This document shows positions 17,123 through 25,458 of a stretch of DNA of 43,733 nucleotides, piece after piece. Below the pieces are notes generated by a model. The model was not told the DNA's origin. It saw only the letters and a program-made list of their open reading frames with translations, and ran no database searches. The number at the start of each line of letters is the position of its first letter. The stretch's first letter is position 1. Location of the stretch: NCBI GenBank assembly GCA_018058545.1, contig JAGOZU010000019.1:1-43733 (forward strand). The letters are read 5' to 3'. This stretch comes from Promineifilum sp. (lineage in GTDB: Bacteria > Chloroflexota > Anaerolineae > Promineifilales > Promineifilaceae). Position numbers and translations under genes: made by a program.

Positions 17123-18454
17123 TTAAAGCGTTTCATTGACCTCGCGTTCGATCGCTTGCAGCGTGTCTTCCAGCGTGGCGTTGCCCTGCAGGAAAGACAG
17201 GATGCGCGGATAGGTAATCTCGTACCACACCAGGTCGCGGTCGGGGAATGCGCCTTCGTACTGAGCGAAGGGCAGGATCTGCAGGAAAGGACCGAAGTGC
17301 GGGAACTTGGCCACCAGATCATCGGCCGCCTGGCCCTCACCGTTGGCTCGCAAGGCGGGCAACGTGCCGGAAGCCAGGTTAAATTCCTCGACCTGCACCG
17401 GATCCAGCGCGGCGAAGCGCACAAAGTCCCAGGCGGCTTCCTGCGCCGGGCTTTTGGCGCTGACGGTCAGGCCCCATCCGGAGGCGGCCACAAGAGCCTG
17501 CTCGCCCTTGACGGTGGGCAGGGGCACATACTGCGTCACAGCGGCCACCTCGGGGAAGTCGCCACTGTATTCCGGCACAGCCCACGGCCCGATCAGACCC
17601 ATGGCGCTGCTGCCGTCGAAGAAGGACTCGCCAACCCAGTTCGATTCGTCATTGAACAGGACAGGATCGATGATGCCCTCGTCGACGAAACGCTTCATCA
17701 GCTCCAGCGCGGCCTTGCCTTCGGGCGTATTGACGGTAAATGTGCCGTCTTCGCCCAGGTACTGGCCGCCATTTTGCAAGATGAGCGAGTAGAACATGGC
17801 CGGAATGCCGTCGGAACCGGTGTAGTTAAAACCGGCCCGGGTGATGACGCCGTCCTGGGTAGCGGTCATGGCCTTGGCGTCGGCGATGAACTCATCCCAA
17901 TTGGCCCAGCCGGCGGTGATGTCGCTGATGCCCGACTCTTCGGCTACGGCCGTGTTGACCAGCGCCGCGCCATATTCGATATTGAACTCCTGGGGGATGC
18001 CATAGACCTTGTCGTCGCAGGTGTAGCCGCCGATCTGGGCCGGGAAGATCTGGGCTTGGGCGTCGGCCAGGCTCAGGACACTCGCCGGCATCTCGGCCAG
18101 GTTTCCGCCCTCGGCATAGCTGCACACCCACGACCCGAACATTTGCAGGATGTCGGCATGTGTGCCCGCGGGCAAGGCTGTCTGCAACGTCTGGATGTAA
18201 GTGTCGTAATCAAACGTCTCCAGGGTGATGGTGACGTTGGGGTTTGCGGCGGTATAGGCATCGATGAGCGCCTGATAGCCACTGTTGAAGGCATCATTTT
18301 GATGCGTCCACAGGCGCAGGCTGACCGGCTGGCCGCTGCTTTCTTCCGCCGCGCCGCCTCCCGCGCTGGGGGCGGTCGGTTGTACTTGCGGGGCCGAACC
18401 GCCACAGGCGGCCAAGGCCAACAACAGGATAGCGATTAACAACAGTTTCTTCAT
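17123..18454 (-). CDS. ABC sugar-binding lipoprotein
   Basis: A 443-residue extracytoplasmic solute-binding protein of family 1. The N-terminal MKKLLLIAILLLALAAC is a lipoprotein signal with the lipidated Cys at about residue 17, followed by a short Pro/Ser/Gly linker. The mature part has the usual LRLWTHQNDAFNSGYQALIDAY and NPNVTITLETFDYDTYIQTLQ start and the ALVAASGWGLTVSAKS segment. A GAGGAG ribosome site fixes ATG 18454. It would deliver oligosaccharides to the two permeases downstream. It is separated from the SIS-domain gene upstream by 124 bp that contain two palindromes, suggesting separate control. Confidence 0.93.
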   Translation of the reverse strand: MKKLLLIAILLLALAACGGSAPQVQPTAPSAGGGAAEESSGQPVSLRLWTHQNDAFNSGYQALIDAYTAANPNVTITLETFDYDTYIQTLQTALPAGTHADILQMFGSWVCSYAEGGNLAEMPASVLSLADAQAQIFPAQIGGYTCDDKVYGIPQEFNIEYGAALVNTAVAEESGISDITAGWANWDEFIADAKAMTATQDGVITRAGFNYTGSDGIPAMFYSLILQNGGQYLGEDGTFTVNTPEGKAALELMKRFVDEGIIDPVLFNDESNWVGESFFDGSSAMGLIGPWAVPEYSGDFPEVAAVTQYVPLPTVKGEQALVAASGWGLTVSAKSPAQEAAWDFVRFAALDPVQVEEFNLASGTLPALRANGEGQAADDLVAKFPHFGPFLQILPFAQYEGAFPDRDLVWYEITYPRILSFLQGNATLEDTLQAIEREVNETL

Positions 18455-18510
18455 AGTTATTTCTCCTCTCGCACCTAACAAACTGTTTATAAAAAGGGCA
18501 ATGGGACGCC

Positions 18511-18541
18511 CGACCGGTCATCGACACCATACGACCGGTCA
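18511..18541. promoter_or_regulatory. Twin GACCGGTC palindromes upstream of the binding-protein gene
   Basis: The decamer CGACCGGTCA occurs twice (18511-18520 and 18532-18541), each with the perfect palindrome GACCGGTC. The copies are 21 bp apart, close to two DNA turns, so both face the same side of the helix. Position in the 124-bp gap before the sugar-binding protein suggests an operator. Confidence 0.5.
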
Positions 18542-18578
18542 CGGGTGACAGGCCATCAGCCCCAAAAAACATAACTTC

Positions 18579-19625
18579 TCAACCAAAGCTCTTGCGATCC
18601 AGAAAGACAACCGACGACAGATTGCGCGGGTTGTCGGGGTCAAGCCCCTTGGCCCGGGAGCGATGGTAGGCCATCAACTGCAATGGCGGCAGGTAGAGCA
18701 CGGGCAGCGTCCACCACGGCAAACCACCGGGCAAGGCGATATGCCAATCGGCGTCGCCCTCGCCCTGGCTCAGGGCGAAGACGGCCGCGCCTTTCGCCCG
18801 CATCTCGACCAGCACGCGCCACTCGTGCGCCTCGGCCTGGGGTGAAACCAAACCGATGACCTGGGTGCCGGCCTCGATCATCGACATCGGCCCGTGGCGA
18901 AACTCCAAAAAGTGAAACGCCTGCGATGGCGTCAGGGACATTTCGGTCATCTTCAGCATGGCCTCGGAGGCCATGCCGTATTGCGAGCCGGAGCCGAGGA
19001 AATACAGACGTTCGTCTGCCAGCCTGCCCGCGATGGGGGCGACGACGGGTTCGGAATCGGCGATGAGTTGGCGGCCGAGATCGGGCAGTCGATCGAGCGC
19101 TCGCCAGTCATCGCCACCCAGGCAGGCTGCCAGCGCCTGACACAGGATAAGCATGCTGGCGAAAGAGCGCGTTTGGGCCACGCTCTTCTCCTGTCCGGCG
19201 ACGGCGGGCAGCACCAGATCGGCCGCCATGGCCAGCGGGCTGTCGGGGTAACAGGTGACGGTCCACACCGCCCGCCCGCCGTGTTGGCGAAAGCGATCGA
19301 CAGCGGCCAGTGTCTCCGTCGTCGTGCCGGAGCGGGAGATGGCGATGAGCAAGGTATTGGACGGGTCGGTCACGGCCTCATCAAAAAAGAACAGCAGTTC
19401 CGACGCCGGTCGTGCCTCGGCCGCGCCGACGAGACCGCGCCAAAGCGATGCGGCCGTAATCGACAGGTAATGGGTGGACCCGCAGCCGATGAACACAACC
19501 TGGCGCGGGGCCAGGTCAGCCCAGGCAGCGCGGGCAACGTCCTCGCGCATGGCAAAGGCGGCCAGCGCGTCAGCCCAGGCATCGGGCTGGGTGATGATTT
19601 CATTATGCGTCAATTCACCATTCAT
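18579..19625 (-). CDS. agaS: SIS-domain sugar-phosphate isomerase/deaminase, AgaS-like
   Basis: A 348-residue protein with two SIS domains and no glutaminase domain. The first has VVFIGCGSTHYLS and ISRSGTTTETL (about residues 95-105), the phosphosugar-binding loop. The second has FLGSGSQYGMASEAMLKMTEMS and AFHFLEFRHGPMSMI, where the EFRHGP segment is typical of AgaS and GlmS isomerase domains. AgaS converts galactosamine-6-phosphate into tagatose-6-phosphate and ammonia. The ATG overlaps the stop of the amidohydrolase gene (ATGA), so the two are translationally coupled. Glucosamine-6-phosphate deaminase is the main alternative, but the neighbouring tagatose-type enzymes favour AgaS. Confidence 0.82.
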   Translation of the reverse strand: MNGELTHNEIITQPDAWADALAAFAMREDVARAAWADLAPRQVVFIGCGSTHYLSITAASLWRGLVGAAEARPASELLFFFDEAVTDPSNTLLIAISRSGTTTETLAAVDRFRQHGGRAVWTVTCYPDSPLAMAADLVLPAVAGQEKSVAQTRSFASMLILCQALAACLGGDDWRALDRLPDLGRQLIADSEPVVAPIAGRLADERLYFLGSGSQYGMASEAMLKMTEMSLTPSQAFHFLEFRHGPMSMIEAGTQVIGLVSPQAEAHEWRVLVEMRAKGAAVFALSQGEGDADWHIALPGGLPWWTLPVLYLPPLQLMAYHRSRAKGLDPDNPRNLSSVVFLDRKSFG

Positions 19626-20653
19626 AACTTCAAAACCTTAACCGCGTTATCGTGATAAACCCGACGCAACACGTCGTCGGGCAGGTAAAGCCCATAGGCA
19701 TACCAGCGGCCCTGGCTCGGCGGGTCGCTGGGGAGATAGCTGAAGTATTCGTCGTCGGTCTCCAGAAAGCGGTAATAGCTGCGATAACCGTCGAGCCGCG
19801 GGCCGAAATCGGAGCCGAAGAGGATGCGGTCGGCAAACTCGATGAAGAAGCGCCGCGCCGAGTAGGGCTGGCGGCACAGTTCGCCCACGCGCGCGCTGAT
19901 GTCTACATGGAAGTTGGGGCAGCGCCGCAACACGTCGCTCACCCAGCCCAGGTTCTCGGCATAGCAGCCGACATGGGCGCCGATGAAGGTGGTCGCCGGG
20001 TGGCGGGCGACGACCGCGGCAAACCCCTCGACCAAACTCAGGAAGGTCGGGAACGGCGGGCTGGTGAACTGCCAGTCGGGATGGTTGTGAAGCTCCTCCC
20101 AGCGCTCGTTGGTCGCGTCCACCGGCTCGAAAAAGGCCACCGGGTCGGCCACGTGGACCATCACCGGCAAGCCCAGTTCCCCGGCCGTGGCCCACAGCGG
20201 ATCGAGCCGCGGGTCATCGACAGCCACCAGTGCGTCGTTCTGGTCGCGCACGTGCAGGCCGAACGGCTTCCAGATTTTCAGCCCCTGCGCCCCCCAGCGA
20301 GCTTGCTCCCGCAGGCGAGCGGCGGCCCACTCGCCGAAGCGATCGCCGTGGTCCGGCCAGCGGGACCAATCCACGCCGCCAAAGATTTGAAAACGGTCGG
20401 GGGCGGGAGCCTTGAAATAGTCCAGATGGCGCTGGAGGATCTCCTCGCCCCAGCCGCCGTCGAGGTCCACATAGGCCACAACGCCGGCCATGTCGAGGGC
20501 GTCGAGCAGCGCGGGCAGAGGTTTCTTGTCCCAGCCGCCACCAAACGGCTCGGCCAGATGATTGTGGGCGTCGATGACCGGGAATCGCGGCCGATCGACC
20601 GCCGTTCGCTTGGTCACCATCATGGACTTGGGTCGAAAATCTCTCAGTTCCAT
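19622..20653 (-). CDS. Metal-dependent hydrolase, amidohydrolase_2 family
   Basis: A 343-residue TIM-barrel hydrolase of the PF04909 type. The N-terminal metal motif is DAHNHL (about residues 26-31), GAHVG and a C-terminal FGSDFGP supply further ligands including the barrel-end aspartate. MVHVADP carries a further histidine. The ATG at 20653 has AGGGTG upstream; a GTG at 20662 is possible. Family members are lactonases, decarboxylases and hydrolases, so no reaction can be named. Tight coupling to the AgaS-like gene suggests it acts on an amino-sugar or sugar-acid intermediate. It could stand in for the missing N-acetylgalactosamine-6-phosphate deacetylase, but sequence does not show this. Confidence 0.8.
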   Translation of the reverse strand: MELRDFRPKSMMVTKRTAVDRPRFPVIDAHNHLAEPFGGGWDKKPLPALLDALDMAGVVAYVDLDGGWGEEILQRHLDYFKAPAPDRFQIFGGVDWSRWPDHGDRFGEWAAARLREQARWGAQGLKIWKPFGLHVRDQNDALVAVDDPRLDPLWATAGELGLPVMVHVADPVAFFEPVDATNERWEELHNHPDWQFTSPPFPTFLSLVEGFAAVVARHPATTFIGAHVGCYAENLGWVSDVLRRCPNFHVDISARVGELCRQPYSARRFFIEFADRILFGSDFGPRLDGYRSYYRFLETDDEYFSYLPSDPPSQGRWYAYGLYLPDDVLRRVYHDNAVKVLKL

Positions 20654-20676
20654 AAGGTTCACCCTGTTGAGGTCTC

Positions 20677-21432
20677 TCAGGCCAACAATACCTCAAGCCC
20701 GCTCTCTTGCAGCGCGGCAATCGTGGCCAGGTCAAGGCGGGTGTCGCTGATGATGATCTCGGCGGCGGTGATGGGGCCAAGATAGACGGCGCTCACCCGG
20801 CCGAATTTGCTGTGGTCGGCCAGGATGATTCGCCTCGGCGCGATCTCCAGGATGGCTCGGTCGGTCAGGGCCTCCGGCATGTAGTCGCTGGTGAAGCCCT
20901 GGGCAACGTCGATGCCGCGCATCCCCATGAATACCATGTCGGCCCGCAACTCACGAATGGCCGTCTCGGAGATGTGGCCGACCATCGACAACTCATCGCT
21001 GCGCAACAAGCCGCCGATGACGATCAGCTCCACGACGCGGCCGGCCAGCGCGTTCACGACCGGCAAGGAGTTGGTGATGACGGTCAGGTTCTTGTGTTCG
21101 GTCAGGTGCGGCAGCATGGCCTCGACCGTGGTGCCGCTGCCCAGGAAGACGGTCTGACCGGGAGCGATCAGATCGGCGGCGCGACGGCCGATGCGATCTT
21201 TCTCGGCCGACAGCTCGCCCAGGCGTTGCAGATGCGGGGGTTCAAGATCATCGACGAGGCGGATCGCCCCGCCATGCGTGCGGCGCAGCACCCCCAGCCG
21301 GTCGAGTTCGTCCAGATCGCGGCGAATGGTGGCCTCGCTGACGAGCAGTTCGGCGTTCAGCTGAGCGACCGTGGCCTGTCCGAGCCGGTCAACGATTTCC
21401 TTGATTTGGGAGTGTCGGGCGAGCCGCAACAT
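20677..21432 (-). CDS. DeoR/GlpR-family transcriptional regulator
   Basis: A 251-residue regulator. Residues about 5-60 form the DeoR helix-turn-helix (QIKEIVDRLGQATVAQLNAEL, SEATIRRDLDELDRLGVLRRTHGGA), the RRDL and RTHGGA words being typical. The C-terminal DeoRC sensor has the sugar-phosphate-binding pieces LGSGTTVEAML, NSLPVVNAL, GGLLR and ADHSKFG. Such proteins repress catabolic operons until a phosphosugar binds. It is the first gene of the twelve-gene minus-strand run, 23 bp before the amidohydrolase gene. A strong sigma70-type promoter with repeated motifs lies just upstream, pointing to autoregulation and control of the whole run. Tagatose-6-phosphate or galactosamine-6-phosphate is a plausible inducer. 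Confidence 0.92.
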   Translation of the reverse strand: MLRLARHSQIKEIVDRLGQATVAQLNAELLVSEATIRRDLDELDRLGVLRRTHGGAIRLVDDLEPPHLQRLGELSAEKDRIGRRAADLIAPGQTVFLGSGTTVEAMLPHLTEHKNLTVITNSLPVVNALAGRVVELIVIGGLLRSDELSMVGHISETAIRELRADMVFMGMRGIDVAQGFTSDYMPEALTDRAILEIAPRRIILADHSKFGRVSAVYLGPITAAEIIISDTRLDLATIAALQESGLEVLLA

Positions 21433-21447
21433 GATCGATTGTGCTCA

Positions 21448-21499
21448 TTTCTGCGTTAATCACTATAATCGCGCAGATACAAGCATAATATAGCAGAAA
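21448..21499 (-). promoter_or_regulatory. Repeated TCTGC operator-like motifs around the DeoR-gene promoter
   Basis: On the minus strand, TTTCTGC (21493-21499) and TATCTGC (21473-21479) are direct repeats 20 bp apart, each followed three bases later by ATTAT. An inverted copy GCAGAAA lies at 21448-21454 in the 5' untranslated region. They bracket the -10 box, as expected for a repressor site. Confidence 0.5.
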
Positions 21500-21513
21500 C
21501 GTGCGGTTGTCAA
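21485..21513 (-). promoter_or_regulatory. Sigma70-type promoter of the sugar-utilisation operon
   Basis: On the minus strand a perfect -35 TTGACA (21508-21513) is separated by 17 bp from TATTAT (21485-21490). This gives a 5' untranslated region of about 45 nt before the DeoR-type gene. It is the best promoter match in the window. Confidence 0.75.
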
Positions 21514-21792
21514 GTGAAGAATTGGGCTAATCTCGCCATTCTCCCATTCGAAACATGTTAGGCGCGGCAACATGCCCCAACTCGTTTGGTCTATCAGCAG
21601 ATGAATCTTTCCACCCGGGCAGGCAAAGCATGCTATTACCTTTCCGCGCGCCCTCTAACTGGTACAGTCGCCCCATTTATGCCACAATGGACTACCCGGC
21701 CGGAATGATTGTCCGGCCCGGTGGCCCGGTCGTTCGATCGGGCGGGATATATTCAATTCGCTCCCGGCGATCGGGCTGACGAGGGTTTGCAT
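21514..21792. other. Gap between the DeoR-type gene and SulP
   Basis: Divergent intergenic space. It holds an inverted repeat with CATGTT and AACATG arms near 21553-21575. No convincing plus-strand promoter or RNA gene was seen. A frame extending upstream of the SulP start is judged non-coding. Confidence 0.4.
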
Positions 21793-23487
21793 ATGTCGCG
21801 TCGCAATCTGCTGCAACTCTATCGGGATGAGTTCACCGGCTACAACGCCACCATCTTCCGGCAAGACCTGCTGGCCGGGCTGACCGTGGCCGCCGTCGCC
21901 CTGCCCCTGGCGCTGGCCTTCGGCGTCTCCTCGGGCGCCACGGCCGCCGCCGGGCTGGTGACGGCCATCATCTCCGGGTTGCTCATCGGCCTGTTGTCCG
22001 GCGCACCCTATCAGATATCCGGCCCCACCGGAGCGATGAGCGCCGTGCTCATCCTGCTGGTATCGCGCTACGGCCTGATGGGCATGTGGATCGCCGGGCT
22101 GATGGCCGGGGTGCTGCTGCTGCTCATCGGCTTGCTGCGGCTAGGCCGCTTCATCGCCTTCATCCCCTCGCCGGTCATCACCGGCTTCACCTCCGGCATC
22201 GCCCTCATCATCTTCATCGGCCAGATCGACAACTTCCTGGGCATCACCACCCCGGCCCAGGACACAACCCTGCTCAAGCTGCTCGGCTATTTTCAGGGCG
22301 GCGGGTTTTCTCCCGATTGGCGCGTCGTCGCCCTGGGCACGGTCGTCATCCTGGTCATGGTTCTGTGGCCGGAGCGCTGGAACACCCGCTTTCCCTCCTC
22401 CCTGCTGGGCCTCGTTCTGGCCACGGGGATGAGCATCGCCCTGGGCTGGGACGTACCGATCATCGGCGAGATTCCCCAAACGCTGTTGCTGGCTGACCGG
22501 CTGAGTCTGGGCGACATCCCCTGGGGCCACCTGACCGATTTCATCGGCCCGGCTCTGACCATCACCGCCCTCGGCGCGGTGGAGACTCTGTTGTGCGGCG
22601 CGGTGGCGGCCAACATGACCGGCATCCGCCTGCAAGCCAATCAGGAACTGGTGGCCCAGGGCGTGGGCAACATCGTCATCCCGTTCTTTGGCGGCGTCCC
22701 GGCCACGGCGGCCATCGCCCGCTCCAGCGTCGGCATTAAATCCGGCGGCCAGACCCGCATGGTCGGCATCATCCACGCCCTGGGGCTGCTGCTGTCGATG
22801 TTCTTCCTGGCCCCGATCATGAGCCGCATCCCGCTGACAGCGCTGGCCGGGGTGCTGATGATCACCGCCGTGCGCATGAACGAATGGGAGGCCATCCGCT
22901 TCATCTTCAGCCGCCGCTTCAAGACGGCCATGATCACCTTCCTCATCACCATGGTGGCCACCATCACTCTCGACCTGACCCAGGCCATCCTCATTGGCGC
23001 GTTCCTGTCGGGGGCGATCTTCCTGAGTCGGATCGCCGAGCTGGACGTGGAGATTCAGGAGGTTGACCCGGAAAAACTGCGCCGCCGCGGCATCGAGACG
23101 GCCGGCAACTGCGACCACGTCCGCGTCGCCTATCTGACCGGCCCGTTGTTCTTCGCCGCCACCGGCACGTTCAGCGAAGCCTTCGCCAAACTGGGCGACA
23201 CCCACGCCCTCATCCTGTCCATGCGCGGCGTGCCCCTCATCGACACCTCGGGTCTGGAGGCGATCCGCCGCCTCGACGAGCAACTCCACAAGCAAGGCGG
23301 CACGCTGATGTTCGCCGGCATCCACAAGAACGCCCAACTCATGATGGAGCGGGCCGGGCTGGTGGACGAGATCGGCCGCGAGAACTTCTTCTGGAGCAGC
23401 GACCAGGCCATCGTCGCCGCCGAGGCCCGCGGCTGCCGCTATTGCCACCCCGTTCTTCGGGAGCCTGAGGCCGCCAAGGCCGAATAA
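21793..23487 (+). CDS. SulP-family anion transporter with STAS domain
   Basis: A 564-residue inner-membrane transporter. After a short cytoplasmic N-terminus (YRDEFTGYNATIFRQDLLAGLTVAAVALPLALAFG) there are 10-14 hydrophobic segments with the family GLVTAIISGLLIGLLSGAPYQISGPTGAMSA signature and IARSSVGIKSGGQTR. The C-terminal STAS domain (about residues 445-550) contains SMRGVPLIDTSGLEAIRRL, a phosphorylation-type DTSG loop. SulP proteins carry sulfate, bicarbonate or dicarboxylates, so the anion is open. The protein ends with a small cysteine/histidine stretch CRYCH. The ATG at 21793 has GAGGG upstream. The YtkA-like gene follows after 27 bp and is probably cotranscribed. Confidence 0.93.
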   Translation: MSRRNLLQLYRDEFTGYNATIFRQDLLAGLTVAAVALPLALAFGVSSGATAAAGLVTAIISGLLIGLLSGAPYQISGPTGAMSAVLILLVSRYGLMGMWIAGLMAGVLLLLIGLLRLGRFIAFIPSPVITGFTSGIALIIFIGQIDNFLGITTPAQDTTLLKLLGYFQGGGFSPDWRVVALGTVVILVMVLWPERWNTRFPSSLLGLVLATGMSIALGWDVPIIGEIPQTLLLADRLSLGDIPWGHLTDFIGPALTITALGAVETLLCGAVAANMTGIRLQANQELVAQGVGNIVIPFFGGVPATAAIARSSVGIKSGGQTRMVGIIHALGLLLSMFFLAPIMSRIPLTALAGVLMITAVRMNEWEAIRFIFSRRFKTAMITFLITMVATITLDLTQAILIGAFLSGAIFLSRIAELDVEIQEVDPEKLRRRGIETAGNCDHVRVAYLTGPLFFAATGTFSEAFAKLGDTHALILSMRGVPLIDTSGLEAIRRLDEQLHKQGGTLMFAGIHKNAQLMMERAGLVDEIGRENFFWSSDQAIVAAEARGCRYCHPVLREPEAAKAE

Positions 23488-23514
23488 CTGTCTATTAACA
23501 TCCTGAGGTGACTT

Positions 23515-23937
23515 GTGATTATCCGACGAACCAACCGAATCCAATTCGGACTACTGTTCCTTATCCCGGCGCTGCTTGTCGCCGGGTGCCGCCAGTCGGC
23601 CGGGGGCGTGCCCGTCGACCGGCCGGAGACGACGGGGGTCCAAATCGCCCTGACGGCCGACCACGACCCACACATCATGCGGCCGCTGGTGTGGAACGTG
23701 ACGCTGCTCGACGCCGACGGCCGCCCGGTGGAGGACGCGACAGTGACCATCCGCGGCGACATGAGCCACGCCGGCATGGCCCCGGTGGAGGCGACGGCCG
23801 CCCATGCCGGCGACGGCATCTACACCGCCGATTTTGAATGGACCATGACCGGCGACTGGATCGTGACCGTCACCGCCACGCTGGCTGGCGGAAACGTCGT
23901 CTCCCAAATCTTCGATTTCACGGTACGCTCCCCGTAG
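23515..23937 (+). CDS. YtkA/FixH-like domain lipoprotein
   Basis: A 140-residue lipoprotein starting with GTG, supported by GAGGTG upstream. The signal ends in LLVAGC (lipidated Cys at about residue 25). The rest is a single immunoglobulin-like beta domain: ADHDPHIMRPLVWNVTLLDADGRPVEDATVTIRGDMSHAGMAPVEA, with His and Met residues clustered in HDPHIM and MSHAGM, then GIYTADFEWTMTGDWIVTVTAT. The domain belongs to the YtkA-like group related to FixH. The Met/His clusters suggest copper or another metal ligand. It lies between SulP and a polyferredoxin, a combination that hints at redox or metal handling at the outer membrane face. Confidence 0.8.
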   Translation: MIIRRTNRIQFGLLFLIPALLVAGCRQSAGGVPVDRPETTGVQIALTADHDPHIMRPLVWNVTLLDADGRPVEDATVTIRGDMSHAGMAPVEATAAHAGDGIYTADFEWTMTGDWIVTVTATLAGGNVVSQIFDFTVRSP

Positions 23938-24005
23938 CCTCCCCAATGAAACCATCAATCGGGTGGGGATCGCTGTTTGCTGGAAACTAAAGGTATGTGT
24001 GATAA

Positions 24006-25454
24006 ATGATTTCGCTGGACGACATCTCCGTCAAGGCGGAGGACAATCCGCTCTACCGGCCGCCCGGCCGCGATATTTTGCGGCTGCCGTTCATCGGCCG
24101 CGTACTGCGCGCTCCCCGCAGCCGCCTCCTGTTCCAGCTGCCTCTGCTGCTGGCCGCCGCCCTGCTCATCTACGACGGCTTCACCGGCTCGCCCATCGCC
24201 CCGCAAAACCTGGCCACGGTCGGCGTCTGGGTCCATTACCGGGGATTCATCATCCTGGCCCTGCTGCTGTTCGGCAATCTCTTTTGCATGAGCTGCCCGT
24301 TCACCATCCCGCGCACGGTGGCCCTGCGTTTCAGCGGCCGCGGGCGACGCTGGCCGCGGGCCTTGCGCAACAAATGGCTGGCGGTGGCGGCCTTCGTCGG
24401 CTTCCTGTTCCTCTACGAGTGGCTCGACCTGTGGGCCGGCCCGGCGATGACCGCCTGGGTCATCATCGCCTACTTCGTCGGGGCGTTCGTGCTGGAGGCG
24501 ATGTTCGCCGAATCCCCCTTCTGCAAATACATCTGCCCGCTGGGTACGTTCAACTTCGCCGCCTCCACCCTCTCACCGGCGCAGATCACCGTGCACGACC
24601 GCGACATCTGCCGCGCCTGCCCCGGCAAGGAGTGCATCAACGGCTCGCCCCGGGCGCTGGGTTGCGGCACCGAGCTGTTCGCCCCGGCCATGCGCAGCAA
24701 CCTGGATTGCGTCCTGTGCCTCGACTGCGCTCGCGCCTGCCCCTATGACAACGTCGCCCTGGCCATCCGACCGCCGGGCCGCGAGCTGGTCGATAACGCC
24801 TGGCCCCGCCGCTGGGACCTCTCCTTCCTCATCCTGGTCTTCGCCTTCGCCTCGATCAGTAACGCCTTCGGCATGGTTCCGCCGTTTTACGAATGGCAGC
24901 TGTGGCTGGCGGGCGCGCTGGGGACGACCAACGAGCTGATCTTGCTGGGGCTGACCTTCGGCCTGCTCAATCTGGCGCTGCCCGCCGCCGTGGGGCTGGG
25001 CGCGGCCTGGCTCAGTCGCGCCGCCACTGGCCGAACCGAGCCGCTGCGCATCTCCTTCAGCCGCTTCATGCCGGCCATCATGCCCGTGGGGTTCGCCATC
25101 TGGCTGGCCCACTACGGCTTCCACTTCGTCACCGGGGCGCTGGCCATCATCCCCGTCTTCCACACCTTCCTGCTCGACCACGGCGTGACGATCATGGGCG
25201 CGACACCCAACTGGACGCTGGGGCCGATCCTGCCCGGCGAGTGGATTCTGCCGCTGCAGACGATCATCGTCATGCTGGGGTTCGCCGGCAGCCTCGTCGT
25301 GGGCAACCGCATCGGCCGCCGCGACTTCGAATCGCGCCCCGTGGCCATGCGGGCCATCCTGCCCTGGCTGATCGTGTGGCTGGCCATGGCCGCCGCCGCG
25401 CTGCTGACGTTTAACTTGCCGATGGAAATGCGCGGCACGATCTTCCCCGGGTGA
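24006..25454 (+). CDS. Membrane polyferredoxin, NapH/CcoG-like
   Basis: A 482-residue multi-helix protein with iron-sulfur motifs. Before the clusters, two membrane-border cysteine motifs occur: FCMSCPF (about residue 96) and FCKYICPLG (about 176). The ferredoxin part has an unusual first motif, CRACPGKEC with a further CG, and a canonical second motif, CVLCLDCARACP (about 238). Further helices follow, making it longer than NapH and with more membrane segments than CcoG. Related proteins pass electrons through the membrane (NapH, NosR) or reduce copper(II) for cbb3 oxidase assembly (CcoG/FixG). Flanking YtkA- and FixH-like genes favour the second role. Start ATG 24006 has only a weak ribosome site. 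Confidence 0.85.
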   Translation: MISLDDISVKAEDNPLYRPPGRDILRLPFIGRVLRAPRSRLLFQLPLLLAAALLIYDGFTGSPIAPQNLATVGVWVHYRGFIILALLLFGNLFCMSCPFTIPRTVALRFSGRGRRWPRALRNKWLAVAAFVGFLFLYEWLDLWAGPAMTAWVIIAYFVGAFVLEAMFAESPFCKYICPLGTFNFAASTLSPAQITVHDRDICRACPGKECINGSPRALGCGTELFAPAMRSNLDCVLCLDCARACPYDNVALAIRPPGRELVDNAWPRRWDLSFLILVFAFASISNAFGMVPPFYEWQLWLAGALGTTNELILLGLTFGLLNLALPAAVGLGAAWLSRAATGRTEPLRISFSRFMPAIMPVGFAIWLAHYGFHFVTGALAIIPVFHTFLLDHGVTIMGATPNWTLGPILPGEWILPLQTIIVMLGFAGSLVVGNRIGRRDFESRPVAMRAILPWLIVWLAMAAAALLTFNLPMEMRGTIFPG

Positions 25455-25458
25455 TACC

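Noticed and set aside
22141-23544. 467-residue minus-strand frame opposite SulP
   Set aside because: Asp/Glu/Gly/His-rich antisense translation of a transporter; no domain seen.
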